DNA from: Lineus longissimus
Lineage: Eukaryota; Nemertea; Pilidiophora; Heteronemertea; Lineidae
Direction of reading: 5' to 3'
Assembly (NCBI RefSeq): GCF_910592395.1
Contig: NC_088321.1
Location: forward strand, 1,798,001 to 1,862,000
Length of the DNA stretch: 64,000 bases
In this document: positions 36,801 to 47,315 of the stretch, in pieces
Numbering within the stretch: position 1 is the first letter of the stretch
Layout: every line of letters begins with the position of its first letter
Notes under the pieces: model-generated
What the model saw: the letters and a program-made list of their open reading frames with translations, nothing else
What the model was told of the DNA's origin: nothing
The model's database searches: none
Translations under genes and position numbers: made by a program

Positions 36801-39800
36801 CTGCAAGGGTGGAGCTGAAATGTATTTGCTCCAACCTCGCGGTTTTGAGGAGACAATCAAACCGACAATCAGGCATTAAATTTCATTCTAAAACATCTCA
36901 AATTAAACATAATATAAAGTGCAGTTCATCTGTGACCAGAGTGAGACACCCAAGAGAGCCCATTATGATATTTACTCACCACTGCATGGAGGTTGCGTGC
37001 CCATGTTATGCGGGTTCATTCCCATAGGGGTGTGTAGACGACACGATGGTAGCTGCGTGGAGTCTTGGTGGAATGTACAGTTCATTTGATCAGAGCCACG
37101 GCTGTAATCCATCTGAAGAAAAAAAACGAAATATTAGTGTCGATTTCAGGCTTGTGGTTCCTGTGCGGCATCCTCCCATAACTGGTTTTAATTTCTCTAA
37201 AATACAGTAGAACCTCTCTATTAAGGACACTCTGGGAGTGACAAGTGCTGTTCTTAATAGAGAGGTGTCCTGATTAGAGATGTCAAATTGAATGGAAACA
37301 ACCAATTTTGGGCCAAAACTATTGTCCTTAATAGAGAGGTTGTCCTTGATAGAGAGGTGTCCGCTAAGGGAGGTTCCACTGTACAATGTTTTCGCAGATT
37401 CCAAAATACACTCGCACAAAGGCCTACTGAAATCAAACAATAGTTGCCTCACAATAGAGCTCTGGCATTGGAAACGCTAATCAGGAAAGAAGCAAATTGA
37501 AGTAAAGTGACCTGCCAAAGGATACATACCCTTCCACACGATCCCCTCGCCATCCCTGGCGCGTGTTCATTCTGGAACCTGCAGCTGCTAACGTGCGCCG
37601 GCTGCGGCGAATGCGTGTGGTGGAATCGGTGAGGCGAATGCGTAAACGTCATCGGTGACGCACGGACGTGGCTGAGATGAGGTCGGCTGTGCGTTATTGG
37701 GGACAAGGTTGTTCCTGTCGGTGCACAGGTACAAGAGTTGCTGGTGTTGGCGAGCTGGACTCGTCCAGTTGCATTGTGGGTAGCATCTGTAACGAAACGT
37801 AACATGTCACTGACATTTATTTACGAATTAAATGTTTTTAATTTCTTAGGTCTGTGAAACGGAGCCGCAGTCAAAGAGAGTTTAAGTATGCAGTGTGTGG
37901 ACAACTCTTCTAAACTATAGGTGTGATCGATTCGAAATAAAAACACTGTGTACTGAAATTGTAACTGTCAGATGGAGCTCCGATTCCAAACCGATGACCA
38001 AGGGCATTAGGTTTTGGCCTACATCTTTACCCCAACCTTCTTGATTCTAGTACAGAGACCCAGTGTTCTCCACAAGGCTATATGTCCGGGTGGCCCACCC
38101 TACCTTTGCAGCTTACCACCCTACCTTGGAAGAGCCACCCTACCTCGGAAGAGCCACCCTACCTCGGAAGAGCTACCCTACCTCGGAAGAGCCACCCTAC
38201 CTTGGAAGAGCCACCCTACCTTGGAAGAGCCACCCTACCTCGGAAGAGCCACCCTACCTCGGAAGAGCCACCCTACCTCGGAAGAGTCACCCTACCTTGC
38301 TCTAGAACTTTGTAGAGGATTCCTATAGGGCCACCCGACCTCAAATTGCTGGCCACCCTACCTTGTGTTGCACACAGGTAAAACGTCATGCAAATCAAGG
38401 GTATCACCCTTACCACCCTACCTTGGAAGAGCCACCCTACCTTGCTCTAGAACTTTGTAGAGGATTCCTATAGGGCCACCCGACTTCAAATTGCTGGCCA
38501 CCCTACCTTGTGTTGCACACTGGTAAAACGTCATGCAAATCAAGGGTATCACCCTTACCACCCTACCTTGGAAGAGCCACCCTACCTTGCTCTAGAACTT
38601 TGTAGAGAGTTCCTATAGGACCACCCTACCTCAAATTGCTGGCCACCCTACCTTTGAAGAGCCACCCTACCTTGCTCTAGAACTTTGTAGAGGGTTCCTA
38701 TAGGGCCACCCGACCTCAAATTGCTGGCCACCCTACCTTGTGTTACACACTGGTAAAACGTCATGCAAATCAAGGGTATCACCCTACTTTGAGAAAACCC
38801 TGTGGAGAACACTGAGACCCTGACTGGTGTTAATTCCTTAATCACACAAAGCCTTGAAAGATACATTTAGACAGCCTACCATCGTCCGATTCCGTCAAGT
38901 CCACAACGACTGTTGCTGTTCGGTTCGATGGCAGTCCGGTACCGCGACTTCTCGACCTGAAACCAGAAAAATAAATTTCTTTCTCCCGTCATATCCCGAG
39001 TTCTGACCGAGTCCATCAAGATTCTTTTATCTCATGAGATATCTCAATTACCTCAATGAAGTGCAATCATAACATTGGCACCAAGGGCAAAATACTGGGT
39101 AGTCAAGGGAGTCTTCATTTTGTGGAATACATGAGTAGGCCTAAGTAAAAACAAAGCTTTTTGAAGAGTAAGAGGTTCTTAAGACGTACTAATTACCTCA
39201 CTGTCATCGCATGATCAGAAGTATCAGAGCTATTTATGTAGGACAGGAATGTCATGTTCGCCTGTGATCAATGTCGGAAATTTGACAGTATGGCCGAAAT
39301 TACATAGACCTCATTCGTTCATTTACCACGAGTCACTTTCCGGGTTTTTCTTTCATTCCTCGGTGAATGCACGCCACAAGGCCGTGCTTTTACAGGGGAA
39401 CGAAAGCAAAAGGGGAAAATGAGTCCTGGGAAATGAACGAATGAGGTCTATGTAACTTCGGCCTAAGAAGGCAGTATCTAAAGTGCAACCAGGTCAAACC
39501 TTGGCTAAACCTGAGGCCTGATATGAGACCTTTTTGAGAGGGATGGTATTTTTTGTTCTTCTGCTGCGCCGATTCAAAAATTCAGACTTCGATTTTGAAA
39601 ATGAATTTTTCTCACCTCGACTCGAGATCTGACCAGGAAACTGTTTTTAGAACTGAGTCAATAAAGGAAGAAAATAAATTCCATACCTTTTGACAATGAT
39701 GTCGACGACTTCAATATCGCTATCATCTGACGTAATCGTGACCGGCTCCTCGTGTGGTGCCCCCTGGGGCAGGCCGAGAGAACCTTGACCTCGTGATGAT

Positions 39801-42800
39801 GACGACATCGATAGATCCAGCCCAACGCTATTCTGTCTCCCTGATTGTCGATCAAACATATTCGCCCCGCCAGACGCCATTGGATGCTGGTGCACTGAAT
39901 TGTGGGAAGAACGATTGCTGTTGTTGCCATGGCAACATATACTCCGATGCATAGAACTCGTCCCAGGCTCCGGATTCAAAGTTGGTTGAACAAAATGGAA
40001 ATGCATCCCCTGGTTGCCATGGTTAGTACCATGGTTGCTATGGGAGCTACCACGGTTGCTATGGGAATTACCACGGTTGCTATGGTTACTCCGGTCACCA
40101 TGGTGATGAGGATATTGACCTAGATGATTACTAAGTTGATACATTGCGGCCCCCGTCGCCGGTGCCTCATCTGTGCGCTGTTCTTGGTAACCAAAGTTAC
40201 CGTAACCACGGTTACCACCCTGTCCATTTTCCTGGCCTTGACCTTGACACATATAAGTAGATTGAGCAACTGAATTATTGGAAGTTAAAGCACGTGCTGT
40301 GTGATCCTCTGACGAACTCGGGGGTGCATCTTCATACGTCTCCACAACATCACGTGAAGCACTCGCAAAAGCGCTCGTCGCGCTTGAACCAACACGCGAT
40401 TGCACCGAGCTAGAGTCTGGTTCCATCCTCATCGCTTTACCGGAATAATGTGTACTCGAGTCCAGTTGTATTTGAACAGACTTCCCGCGAGCAGACGTCG
40501 AATCCGGTTGAACTTTCACTGCTTTTGGTCTCACAATGTTTACATTTTGCAACATGCTCGCCATACCGCCCTCGGTTTCCACTCGCTGCGAATCCGATCC
40601 ACGACTAAAATGCGACTGGCCACCCCCACTGTTTCCATCCCGACCACTATGGTTGCCATGGCGACTACTGTTGCCTTGGTTACCGGTAGAATAACGTGTA
40701 AATGCCGATTTTTCCGTCTTGAAAGCACTTTTCCCATGCAGGTTATGTTTGTGTGGTTTCTTAAGTTTTTGACTATTTAAATTATCCGAACATGGAACTT
40801 TCCCGCGTATCTGACTACCTGATTCCTCCGAATCGGACCGCTCCCGTTTAAAGCCACCAAATATAGGCGGCGCCTCTAGCAGACCACCCTCAGCACCAAT
40901 CGGACTATGTCCTTCGCCTTCATCACCAAATACCAGAGTATCATCAATGTTGACGTGACTAACAGCAATGTTACCATGGTTACCGACCGTGTTACCATGG
41001 TTACCGACGATGTTACCATGGTTACCGACCATGTTACCAAGGCTACTGGCAAAGTTACCATGGTTACCGACAGATGCTGCCTGTGGCGAATCCGAATAGT
41101 GATCTCGAACGGAAACAAACTGAGTTGTGGTTTTTTTATGTCGGTCCGACATTTGAACATTAGGCGGCGCCATTCCAGGACTTGATAACATATAGTCCAT
41201 GCCTTCAGGTGAGGACCTGGAGGACAGCGCCCCCTGTTCAGCGTTTACAGAGTTACTCCTTCCCTGCTGCATGGCAATCGACATCCATTTTTTTTTCGGG
41301 AAGGGCGCCGTCGGCTTGTCAGCAACAGGCGGTAAGAAACGATGACTGTATCCCTCGGCCTGCGCCTCTGTGTCAACATCCAACTCCGAATCACTGTCGT
41401 TAATCAAAATGCTGACAGGATCCCGCCCGTTAGGAGGTGGCGCTGGGACATCACTCGTCGACGCTTGCACCGACCAATCAGAATCGAGAACCGACACAGA
41501 CGATTTTTTCACAACATGGTCCAGATTCCGCGCCTGATTTTTCCGACAGTTTGCCGAATGTTGCCCGTCTCCTGCGCCGTTACCAATTCCCGGAGCCCCG
41601 ACCCACGCCTCCGTCGGCGTAAAATTGAACTCCCTGGTGACATCACATGCGGTCGGAACGATCAAGTTCGTATTCGACGCAGCGCAGTTGCAGGCTTGAG
41701 GCTCGCCATTCTGGGGTTCGGCAAACAGGCGATGAGACGTAAAAGCAGGAAGCGTGAAATCAGTCGGCGACGCGATGGGGAATACAAAGTTGCCAGAGTA
41801 GCCTTGATTGGACCCCTGTTGCGAGTCCACGGACACGACGTCAATGTCTTCTTCGGCCGAGTGCCATAATTCTTGGTCGCTCGGGACAGAGGAACCTGAG
41901 AGGGAAAGAGACGAAAAATATACTTTAAGGTAACTTTTACTGGGTGATTTACTACTGTAAACACGGAATTATTCCCGGGTATTGCATTTTGCATTTTGCA
42001 TTTTGTGTAATTCCAAGTTTTGCGTACTTTTTATTTAGCGTTTTGACAAATTCATTTTTCTTTTCGCAACTTTCTTTTTTCTTCAAATATCTCTAAGCGT
42101 GAAAAATGCAAATAAGGCAGGCATGCAAATAATTCCGGGCTAACAGTATTTTGTGCAATTTATGAAACTTTCCAAATGCTTTTGATTGATTCTGACTAAA
42201 ATTGCATTTCTTTGGGGGGGGGGGGTTTCAATCAAGAATTGTTTTTTCCTTTTCCAATTTTTGCACAACATGGTTAGTCTCAAAATTTGCAAAATATGCA
42301 AAAATAAAACAACTGCAAAAAATTGTTTATCCGGATAACAAATCTTGATATCCAATAAATAAAGATATCCGGATAAATCCGGAGAATGCTCATCAATGAT
42401 ACATACCAAATTGTTTATCCGGATAACAAATCTTGATATCCAATAAATAAAGATATCCGGATAAATCCGGAGAATGTTCATCATTGATACATACCAAATT
42501 GTTTATCCGGATAACAAAGCTTGATATCCAAGAAATAAAGATATCCGGATAAATCCGGAGAATGCTCATCAATGATACATACCATTACTGATCGCATGTT
42601 CAACCATAGCCTCTGCTGCACGCTCTGCCACCAACTCCGCATGGGTATTCAACAACACGGCCGTACGAGGCTCCGGTTTCGGCACAGCTGGCATGACCGC
42701 ACCGATGCTGGGGAGTGGCGCTTCCGCGACCAGTTCATCGTCACTCTCCATTGGCTGGGGATTTCCTGGGGGTGGGGATGTCAAACCTTGTTCCCAGTTC

Positions 42801-42805
42801 TCCAT
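30849..42805 (-). CDS. RNF111: E3 ubiquitin ligase Arkadia (RING finger protein 111)
   Basis: Eleven coding exons with GT-AG junctions and matching phases: 42805-42583, 41895-39687, 38956-38880, 37786-37530, 37112-36980, 36351-35997, 35523-35391, 34291-34181, 33283-33188, 32119-32034, 30972-30849. Together they encode 1267 residues. The C-terminus is a RING-H2 domain with zinc ligands C1213, C1216, C1231, H1233, H1236, C1239, C1250 and C1253 (core [17 protein letters not shown]). It is preceded by the conserved [15 protein letters not shown] and TIER segments (1167-1187). SUMO-interacting motifs appear at about 92-98, 235-249, 794-808 and 826-836 ([11 protein letters not shown]). The long middle is disordered, rich in N, G, H, S and P. 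In vertebrates, Arkadia ubiquitinates SMAD7 and SKI/SnoN in TGF-beta/Nodal signalling and can read SUMO chains. The length exceeds the ~990 residues I recall for human, through exon 2. The ATG at 42805 is the first in frame. 5' UTR exons were not resolved. Confidence 0.95.
31430..31855 (-). repeat. ~105-bp tandem repeat, 4 units, in RNF111 intron 10
   Basis: Plus-strand units contain 'ccaatcacattttaacca', 'aaacacatggcaaatgagta' and 'cctcaaattcttccttatta'. They stay open on the plus strand and so produce a 268-codon frame (31367-32173) that ends across RNF111 exon 10 in antisense. I do not regard that frame as a gene. Confidence 0.85.
32249..32583 (+). mobile_element. TTAA-flanked MITE, copy 2, in RNF111 intron 9
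   Basis: 335 bp between TTAA (32245-32248) and TTAA (32584-32587), with inverted ends AGGGAACTG. Inverted relative to copy 1 at 9661-9975. It contains GTGACGTCAC and TCACGTGA palindromes. Confidence 0.85.
32933..33118 (+). mobile_element. R6 MITE, full copy
   Basis: Ends GACCCGTCACAGCAAAACC and (reverse complement) GTGACCCATCGCAGCAAAAC, then matching inverted sequence down to GCGCATGTCGC: about 34-bp inverted repeats. Lies in RNF111 intron 9, close to exon 9. Confidence 0.8.
33379..33911. mobile_element. R1 MITE with internal tandem expansion
   Basis: Both ends intact. Inside, a ~75-bp module ('tgtcctgattagagaggtc', 'aaattgaatagaaacaa', 'gggaccaaaactagtgtcct') is repeated about six times with few differences. 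In RNF111 intron 8. Confidence 0.9.
34368..34428 (+). mobile_element. Internally deleted tRNA-derived SINE
   Basis: Head ggagcttcatagcccggtgg through 'caacactgctggcaaccac' joins directly to a (GAA)n tail. Same family as 63133-63527, lacking the body. Confidence 0.7.
34491..35323 (+). mobile_element. Cluster of R6 MITE copies (about five)
   Basis: Successive ~180-bp copies each run from 'gcatgtcgctctgagcttg' through 'catcaatttcttccatta' and 'tctgtgcgacatg' to a gacgggtcac end, separated by short 'ttgccatggcaagatgagt' links. Either tandem amplification or repeated insertion in RNF111 intron 7. The cluster ends ~70 bp before exon 7. Confidence 0.8.
35631..35942. mobile_element. R1 MITE, expanded copy in RNF111 intron 6
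   Basis: Left end tacagtggaacctcc. Right end ggttcgacagta has one changed base. Three internal modules. Confidence 0.85.
36440..36720 (+). repeat. GCCGGGCTTGCCAAAC motif cluster, RNF111 intron 5
   Basis: Inverted and direct short repeats of 'gtttggc(g/a)agccg' type occur at least seven times. Possibly the remains of a foldback element. No clear ends. Confidence 0.45.
37203..37383. mobile_element. R1 MITE copy in RNF111 intron 4
   Basis: Intact ends tacagtagaacctctc and gggaggttccactgta. One full internal module. Confidence 0.85.
38060..38810 (+). mobile_element. MITE filled with CCACCCTACCT tandem repeats, RNF111 intron 3
   Basis: Terminal inverted repeats CAGTGTTCTCCACAAGG (38060) and CCCTGTGGAGAACACTG (ending ~38810) enclose a 17-bp array (ccaccctacctcggaag, ~11 units). 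Three to four ~150-bp units containing 'gctctagaactttgtagagg' and 'aaaacgtcatgcaaatcaag' follow. Confidence 0.8.
39292..39463. mobile_element. MITE with ~45-bp inverted ends, RNF111 intron 2
   Basis: GGCCGAAATTACATAGACC then TCATTCGTTCATTT at the left is matched in inverted orientation at 39420-39463. The 172-bp element has only a short unique centre. Confidence 0.85.
40000..41070 (-). repeat. Coding repeats in RNF111 exon 2 built from GTTACCATGG units
   Basis: Two blocks of the exon (40005-40110 and 40960-41070) repeat the motif ggttaccatggttacc/ggttgctatgg in 18-24-bp steps. They are read in frame as repeated GNHGN and SNRGNSHSN. They give the disordered middle of Arkadia a low-complexity Asn/His/Gly composition. 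Confidence 0.8.
42321..42584 (-). repeat. Three 88-bp tandem units ending exactly at the RNF111 exon 1 donor
   Basis: Units 42321-42408, 42409-42496 and 42497-42584 differ at only a few bases. Read on the minus strand each begins TG|GTATGTATC, the exon 1 splice donor, and continues into intron 1. Each unit holds inverted TATCCGGATA motifs. The first base pair of the array is the last two bases of exon 1. Confidence 0.95.
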
Positions 42806-43823
42806 AGTTGCGACAGTCTATGATCTTAACGGAAGGAAATAAAGCGATAGTTAAAACATGAACGGAATTGATGACATTGTGGAGTTGTTTATTTATTTTC
42901 ACATTGAAACATGAACGGACTCAATGTTTGAAAGTGGGAATTAACACGTTATATTCTTACGACATGGCGATACAATATAGGCCGGAACGAGTTTACAATC
43001 CCCGATCACACCCCAAAAAAAGGTCATCGGTTGACTAACGAAGCACCACTGTTCAATGGATTTATAGTTGAATGCGATCAAACTACGTCATTTCCGATCG
43101 GGGATTGTAAATTTTAACTTATAGGCCTATAGAATATTACACAATGTTGGGTAGAAAAGCGATGTCAAGACTCAGAGCAAAGAGTTTAACATTTCGCTTG
43201 TCAATAAATGGGTGAATATCAAGACATCAAAGTTTCCACATTCACTTGAATATCAAGACATCAAACTTTCTACATTCACTTGACTGGTTAGCTGCAGAGT
43301 CAGACTCAATATCTGTGACTGTTCCACTGACTCAGGTCTTACGATACAAAGTGTGCAGATGGGATGAAAGAAGACAGTTCCACAGTTTCACTGTTTCAGA
43401 AATTTGAGAAATCAGCTTAGCTTGGAAACACCCTCGAATAAACACAAATTTCAGAGATCTGATCTCAAATTCTTCACTCAATCACGTCATGTTATTGTAA
43501 ACAAATACCTAATCTACAAATAAAGACCACATTAGACAATTTTACCCGCACGATTTCCGATGATTTAGCGATTTTTATCAAAAATTGGAATTTTTTCTTT
43601 CTTTCTTCGACTCCATCTTTGGCCAGCATTCGCTCCGTAGATTAGGAAAATATGACCTAAAACTAAAAAAATAATTTTTTATAAGTATTGGAGTATTCCA
43701 ATAAAAATCACCAAAAACGGAATTTGAAGACAAATGTGCAAAATTAATTTTTTTATATAATATTTCTGAATTTTGACAAATCGAATTGCGTCATTTTCGT
43801 CAAGGTAGTGCGGAATCAGTGTC
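42806..43823. promoter_or_regulatory. Divergent intergenic region between RNF111 and ALG13
   Basis: The two translation starts are 1018 bp apart and point away from each other. A shared or paired promoter is expected here. I find no TATA box at a convincing position. A 135-bp MITE (42984-43118) and a short tandem repeat of 'aatatcaagacatcaaa' (43217-43280) lie inside. A possible RNF111 5' UTR acceptor is at about 42828. Confidence 0.5.
42984..43118 (+). mobile_element. 135-bp subterminal-hairpin MITE
   Basis: One base different from the nested copy at 5900-6034. A diverged relative is at about 44100-44192 (gagttaacattccccgatc to ttataaattttagcc). Confidence 0.85.
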
Positions 43824-46513
43824 ATGGCCGTCGAAAATAATTTTGTTTTTCTCACCGTGGGAACAACAAGTTTTGATCTACTTATTGAAACTGTTTCCAA
43901 AAAAGAAATATGTCAGGTGATATTTTGATTAATCATCTATACTCTCTTTATAGTTTTAAAGCGCATGCGAGATTCTCAAATTTACACTTTTCGTGATATC
44001 CGACAAACAAAAATCCATATGTTTCTGTACATCTTTGGTAGAAAGATGCTCTATTTCCGGACGGAGCTTTGATCAAAAATGAGATGCCAGAATTTGTTTC
44101 TGGAATGAGTTAACATTCCCCGATCATGAGTGACGGTAGTCGGAATAGAAGGCCTACATCGTTTCCGGTAAAGGATTATAAATTTTAGCCATTGATTTCT
44201 TTTGCCATGTAGGCCTACTAGTCGATGTCTGTCAACACTGGGTGATTGACTACAACAGCCATTTAGGATAACCTGTTAGGACAACCAATGGAATCGTGGA
44301 CTTAATTTTTACCCACTTACCATAATAAAAGAATTGGGGTTGTTTCAGACAAAAATCATCACTTTCAAACTGCAATTCAACACTTGCCTTTTTCATAAAC
44401 TTCAATCGTAAAAAAGTCAATCTGATACATTTCAGGTGCTGAAGGATGCTGGTTACACGAAGCTGCTCCTGCAGATCGGACGAGGGACGTTCGAACCACA
44501 GGATGAGCATCCAATCGCTGGATTCACCGTCGAATATTATCGATACAAGGATTCTATATCTGCTGACATTAAGAACTCGTCGTTGGTTATAAGTCATGCA
44601 GGTAAGGATGACGCCACGGTAGAACCTCTCTATTAAGGACATCCTCGGGACTCACAAAATGCCATCTTTAACAGGAAGGTGTCCTGATTACCGAGGAGTC
44701 TTTAGTTATAAGTCATACAGATAAGAATGGCACACAGTGGAACCTCTCTATTAAAGACACCCTTTGACTTGACAAATACTGTCTTTAATAGTAAGGTGTC
44801 CTGATTACAGAGGTAACATTTGTATAGAAACAGCCCAATAGAGATGGTGTCCTACTAAAGAGAGCCACGATTTGCAAAAATAAAAAGTTTTTATTGTAAA
44901 AACCATTTTTTTAGAAATCTTGGCAAAAAAATGTGCATAAATTTGCCAATAAGGCTTTCCAATCGCTCACTTGGTGGAAATGAAGAAACAGTTGCAATTA
45001 AGTTGGCTTTCATCATCGCCAACTACAGTATATCGACACTCTCGAATATCTTTTGCAGGTGCCGGTAGTGTGATGGAATCGCTAGGCGCAGGAAAGCCAC
45101 TCGTCGTTGTGATCAACGAGGAGTTGATGGGCAACCACCAGATGGAGCTGGCTAATCAACTCTATAAAGATGGTCATCTTTTTTACTGCACGTGCAGGTG
45201 AGAACTCTATTACAGTAGAACCTCTCTATTAAGGACACCTTCGGGACTGACAAGTACTGTCCTTAATAGAGAGGTGTCCCGATTAGAGAGGTCAAATTGA
45301 ATAGAAAATACCAATTTGGGACCAAAACTAGTGTCCTCAATAGAGAGGTTGTCCTTAATAGAGAAGTGTCCGCTAAGGGAGGTTCCACTGTATATTCGCC
45401 GGTCTATATATTCGCCGGTCTATATATGCACCGGTCTATATATGCGCCGGTCATTCATCCAATTGATGACCCTCTTATAAGAGGCTATAATTAAGGCTCG
45501 AACCTGAGGCGCCTTGGCCAAAGGTTTTGGGCGCAATTTGAGCTCCACCGATGGTCTTGATTTTAGTACCGAGACCAACAGTACGGGGTTAATTTCTGTT
45601 CTATCACACCTAGAATATAACGGGTTGTCGCCACAAAACACACTGAAAGTTATACATTGTATTTGGATGTTGCTCAGTCTGTCGAATCCAACACAGTGTG
45701 CCATTCAATCACGACACACCAATGTCTCGATCATTCAATCCAGACCGCTGGCCTGGGAAAGAGGTAGCAGCATGAACCAGTATCCGGAGTTACTTATGGT
45801 GAGTATTGGCGTGGTGGGTGAAGTTGAGGGGGGCGTCGCCTAAACTGCTGGCGCCAAAATGAGGCGCATTGTACAGTAGAACCTCTCTTTTATGGACACC
45901 CTCGGTACTGTCAAGTGCTGTCCCTAATAGAGAGGTGTCCTGATTAGAGAGGTCGAATTGAATGTTACAACCAATTTGGAACCAAAACTAGTCTCCTTAA
46001 TAAAGGGGGTGTCCTTAATAGAGAGGTGTTCTGATTAGAGAGGTCAAATTGAATGGAAACAACCAATTTGAGACCAAAACTAGTGTCCTTAATAAAGAGG
46101 TTGTCCCTAATAGAGAGGTGTCCTGATTAAAGAGGTCAAATTGAATGGAAACAACCAATTTGAGACCAAAACTAGTGTCCTTAATAAAGAGGTTGTCCCT
46201 AATAGAGAGGTGTCCTGACTAGAGAGGTCAAATTGAATGGAAACAACCATTTTGGGATTTAAACTAGTGTCATTAATAGAGAGGTGCCTGCTTAGGGAGG
46301 TTCCACGACTGTACATGCTTATCAAGGCCATATTATAGTCGACGAGTGTGAGAAAGGCAATCGTCACTTCAGTTTACAAATCTTTCTTATTCTTATTTCA
46401 GGCAGTTAAACGACGTCTTACAGAATCTGAACATCGGTGCTTTGAAACCGTACAAACCAGGAGATCCAAAAGTATTTAGTAACTTTCTCGACAAGATTAT
46501 GGGTGTCTCATAA
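43824..46513 (+). CDS. ALG13: UDP-GlcNAc transferase catalytic subunit ALG13
   Basis: Four exons with matching phases: 43824-43916, 44436-44601, 45059-45197, 46402-46513, giving 169 codons. Exon 1 encodes the start [15 protein letters not shown]. Exon 2 has [12 protein letters not shown] and ends LVISHAG. Exon 3 has [17 protein letters not shown] and [19 protein letters not shown]. Exon 4 ends [11 protein letters not shown]. These are the signatures of the GT28-type catalytic half. With membrane-bound ALG14 this enzyme adds the second GlcNAc to dolichol-PP-GlcNAc on the cytosolic face of the ER. The length matches the short catalytic form (~165 residues in yeast and vertebrates). I find no OTU or Tudor extension of the long vertebrate isoform before the stop. 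Introns 2 and 3 are loaded with R1 MITEs. Confidence 0.95.
44617..44868. mobile_element. Two partial R1 MITEs in ALG13 intron 2
   Basis: The first starts cggtagaacctctctattaa 16 bp after the exon 2 donor and lacks its right end. The second starts acagtggaacctctc (~44734) and decays by 44868. A short duplicated 'agttataagtcat' from exon 2 lies between them. Confidence 0.7.
45211..45392. mobile_element. R1 MITE 13 bp after the ALG13 exon 3 donor
   Basis: Intact ends tacagtagaacctctc and gggaggttccactgta, one module. Immediately followed by four 'tatattcgccggtc'-type 14-bp repeats (45393-45452). Confidence 0.85.
45781..45871 (+). repeat. Duplicate of MTFMT exon 6 end, donor and intron start
   Basis: 91 bp inside ALG13 intron 3 match MTFMT 52737-52646 (minus strand) with about five differences. 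The match covers the last ~17 bases of MTFMT exon 6, its GTGAGT donor and ~70 bp of intron. In both places an R1 MITE follows at once in the same relative orientation. Confidence 0.9.
45872..46314. mobile_element. R1 MITE with internal expansion, ALG13 intron 3
   Basis: Left end tacagtagaacctctc, right end ggttccacgactgta with a 3-bp insertion. Four to five internal ~75-bp modules. Ends ~90 bp before exon 4. Confidence 0.85.
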
Positions 46514-47315
46514 CCATTAGGGATTTAAGACGGACTTCAGACTTTTTCCTCTTACTGAATGCTAAATTGGATAGCTGGAATAGAGGGATCTCTGTCTCAC
46601 CTCTCCGTGGATTTTTTAATTTTCAAAATTGGACCAAAAATAAGTATTTTAGATGCCGCTTTGTGCAAGTGAGTGCAAATCAAAGGATAGGGTTTTTTCA
46701 AGAGAAACATTTCAGACTTTTTGTCTTCGCTCGTAATATGATTAGAGGTGACGTCCTATTTATTACAAGTAATTTTCTTGTCATAAACATTGGGACTGGT
46801 GCACGAACATATCCCACTAAGGAGCAACAAATTCGCTGGTGTAGTCCGTGGTCGTTTCAAGGTGTGACCACCGGTACTGAAATTTTCGTCTGGCTGGTAC
46901 TGATGATAAGCTCTGCAGGTTGCAACTTGGCCAGAATCGAGCTGGGAGGATTTTCACCTGGACGCATCGTAAGGACCACATCGGGGTGGCGCTTAGGGAC
47001 CTTCGTTGGGTCTCTCGTAATCCACGTATAATACAAAAGTGTTCAGTGTGCAAGGCATCCTGGTATACACCTTTCCAGAAATGGGGCGCTGAGTGTCCGA
47101 AATAGTGATGTCATAAGGGGAAACTAGGCCTTATGGTGGAGGGACAAAGGAGATAGTCATGGTTGACCAACACACTTGAATGCCTTTGATGACGGACAAG
47201 GGGGAAAAAGTGGTTTTCAATATATTCTGCCGGAGAATATACATGGGTTGATTTAATGCATGCACCGCAGAAAAACTCGCTGGTTAATAAACCTTGGAAT
47301 TTACGGCATATCATG
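46514..47315 (+). other. Probable ALG13 3' UTR and intergenic sequence
   Basis: A 154-codon open frame (46567-47031) starts 54 bp after the ALG13 stop. It has no recognisable domain, so I leave it uncalled. Confidence 0.4.

Noticed and set aside
38014-38328. Frames of 77-104 codons rich in [12 protein letters not shown]
   Set aside because: Reading of the 17-bp CCACCCTACCT array in three frames.
41342-41869. 175-codon plus-strand frame
   Set aside because: Antisense shadow of the large RNF111 exon 2.
46567-47031. 154-codon frame after ALG13
   Set aside because: Likely 3' UTR. No domain, and the composition looks unselected.
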